64,000 nt of DNA, taken from Daejeonella sp. GTDB lineage: Bacteria; Bacteroidota; Bacteroidia; Sphingobacteriales; Sphingobacteriaceae. The notes under the pieces were generated by a model, which was given only the letters and a program-made list of their open reading frames with translations, did no database searches and was not told the DNA's origin. The first letter of the stretch is position 1. Each line of letters starts with the position of its first letter. Positions 63,600-64,000 of the stretch are shown here, piece after piece. The stretch lies in assembly GCF_030695525.1 (NCBI RefSeq), contig NZ_JAUYSS010000032.1, positions 124,001 to 188,000 of the forward strand. The letters run 5' to 3'. A program made the position numbers and the translations under genes.

Positions 63600-63782
63600 T
63601 TAATGGGAAGGTTTATGCTTTATCTGAGCTTGTCTGAACATGATATTCATTTTCATAAGTTTGGTCATAGTATGAAATCGCTCTGTATAGGATCGTTTCA
63701 AAGCTGTTTTTAGTAAATCCAGTTCAGCTTTTTCATAATCAGGTGAAGGTTCCTCCATGATATGTTTTTCTTGCTTTTTCAT
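63600..63782 (-). CDS. Small helical protein paired with the nucleotidyltransferase
   Basis: A 60-residue protein starting MKKQEKHIMEEPSPDYEKAE and rich in charged residues (ALKRSYTERFHTMTKLMKMNI). I use ATG 63782; the frame is open to 63845 but that portion is the pnp terminator hairpin. It ends 6 bases before the nucleotidyltransferase ATG. Size and placement suggest an antitoxin or toxin-like partner. No domain recognised. Confidence 0.7.
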   Translation of the reverse strand: MKKQEKHIMEEPSPDYEKAELDLLKTALKRSYTERFHTMTKLMKMNIMFRQAQIKHKPSH

Positions 63783-63822
63783 AATCTGATAAATGCAATT
63801 TAATAAATCAGGCTTAAAATAC

Positions 63823-63856
63823 AAAACCTGTCTATGCCGAAGCAAGACAGGTTTTT
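63823..63856 (-). terminator. Intrinsic terminator after pnp
   Basis: AAAACCTGTCT (63823-63833) pairs with AGACAGGTTTT (63845-63855), 11-base loop, T-run on both strands. It stands about 20 bases after the pnp stop on the minus strand and separates pnp from the following pair. Confidence 0.9.
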
Positions 63857-63876
63857 AAAGAATTAAATTCTATAAA

Positions 63877-64000
63877 TTATTCAGCTGCAGGTTTTGAATC
63901 CTCAGGACGCGGAGGTCTTGGCAATAAAGTTTTACGTGAAAGTTTTAATTTACCCTGCTTATCTACTTCAAGAAGCTTAACCTGAACGATATCACCCACA
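63877..64000 (-). CDS. pnp: Polyribonucleotide nucleotidyltransferase, C-terminal end (partial)
   Basis: Only the last 40 residues are in the window: VGDIVQVKLLEVDKQGKLKLSRKTLLP then a Pro/Arg-rich tail PRPPRPEDSKPAAE. The first part is the end of an S1 RNA-binding domain as found at the C-terminus of PNPase, a 3'-5' exoribonuclease. Other S1 proteins are possible, but the KLSRK pattern and tail are typical of PNPase. Upstream part lies to the right of the window. Confidence 0.8.
   Translation of the reverse strand, partial: VGDIVQVKLLEVDKQGKLKLSRKTLLPRPPRPEDSKPAAE

Noticed and set aside
63783-63845. Longer start of the small gene before the nucleotidyltransferase
   Set aside because: It would start inside the pnp terminator hairpin.

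Overview
This is chromosomal DNA from a member of the Bacteroidota, most likely a Sphingobacteriales (Pedobacter-like) bacterium. The evidence is the AT-rich coding sequence, TAnnTTTG-type promoters with TTG/TTTG upstream elements, few Shine-Dalgarno sites, a TonB-dependent receptor with a carboxypeptidase-like N-terminal domain, the Bacteroidota form of LptD, and DUF1015 beside serA/serC. I see no rRNA, tRNA, insertion sequence, phage or CRISPR array. The window is mostly core genome in short operons; the interesting material lies in the non-coding stretches.

Layout. 1-1027: end of hemF and a small lipoprotein. 1121-8122: a probable light-responsive carotenoid operon (CarH-like MerR regulator, crtI, crtB, an unknown exported protein, idi, a SRPBCC protein, a TIGR01777 epimerase and a photolyase), mostly with overlapping or abutting genes and a perfect inverted repeat just before the regulator. 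8364-13224: gyrA and two exported TPR proteins. 13480-16615: cold-shock gene, PIN-PhoH ATPase, and two tandem copies of a structured RNA of about 340 nt on the minus strand. 16612-25445: FUSC membrane protein, bioB, mgtE, corA, wbqC-like gene, lipid A-type acyltransferase, glycosyltransferase, aroQ. 25519-31977: xerD, nucleoid-associated protein, prmC, ribD, EamA transporter, YigZ, nucleoside phosphorylase. 31972-34504: mqnA, histidine phosphatase and mqnE of the futalosine menaquinone pathway.

34736-40027: a sulfur amino acid block. A trans-sulfuration PLP enzyme is followed by a TTTG-N21-TATATTTG promoter, a SAM-I riboswitch, an unannotated 42-codon leader ORF ending in a Cys/Met-rich tail (YCCMCMNLNLCC), hairpin segments with attenuator-like topology, then metY, metX and hom. 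40083-50292: SGNH hydrolase, a 2-oxoacid dehydrogenase E2, cinA, lptD, amidase, MCE protein, rnz, STAS protein, purC. 50357-56396: a second PhoH, a SAM-hydrolase operon, an ABC exporter, a beta-CASP nuclease. 56401-64000: DUF1015-serA-serC, a TonB-dependent receptor, rpe, a nucleotidyltransferase/small protein pair and the 3' end of pnp.

The two strongest leads are the Cys/Met leader peptide placed directly after a SAM riboswitch (36107-36269) and the tandem RNA pair (15155-16218). In the RNA pair, the promoter boxes are conserved and hairpin stems change by compensatory substitutions. Both calls come from reading the sequence alone; I could not run covariance or homology searches.
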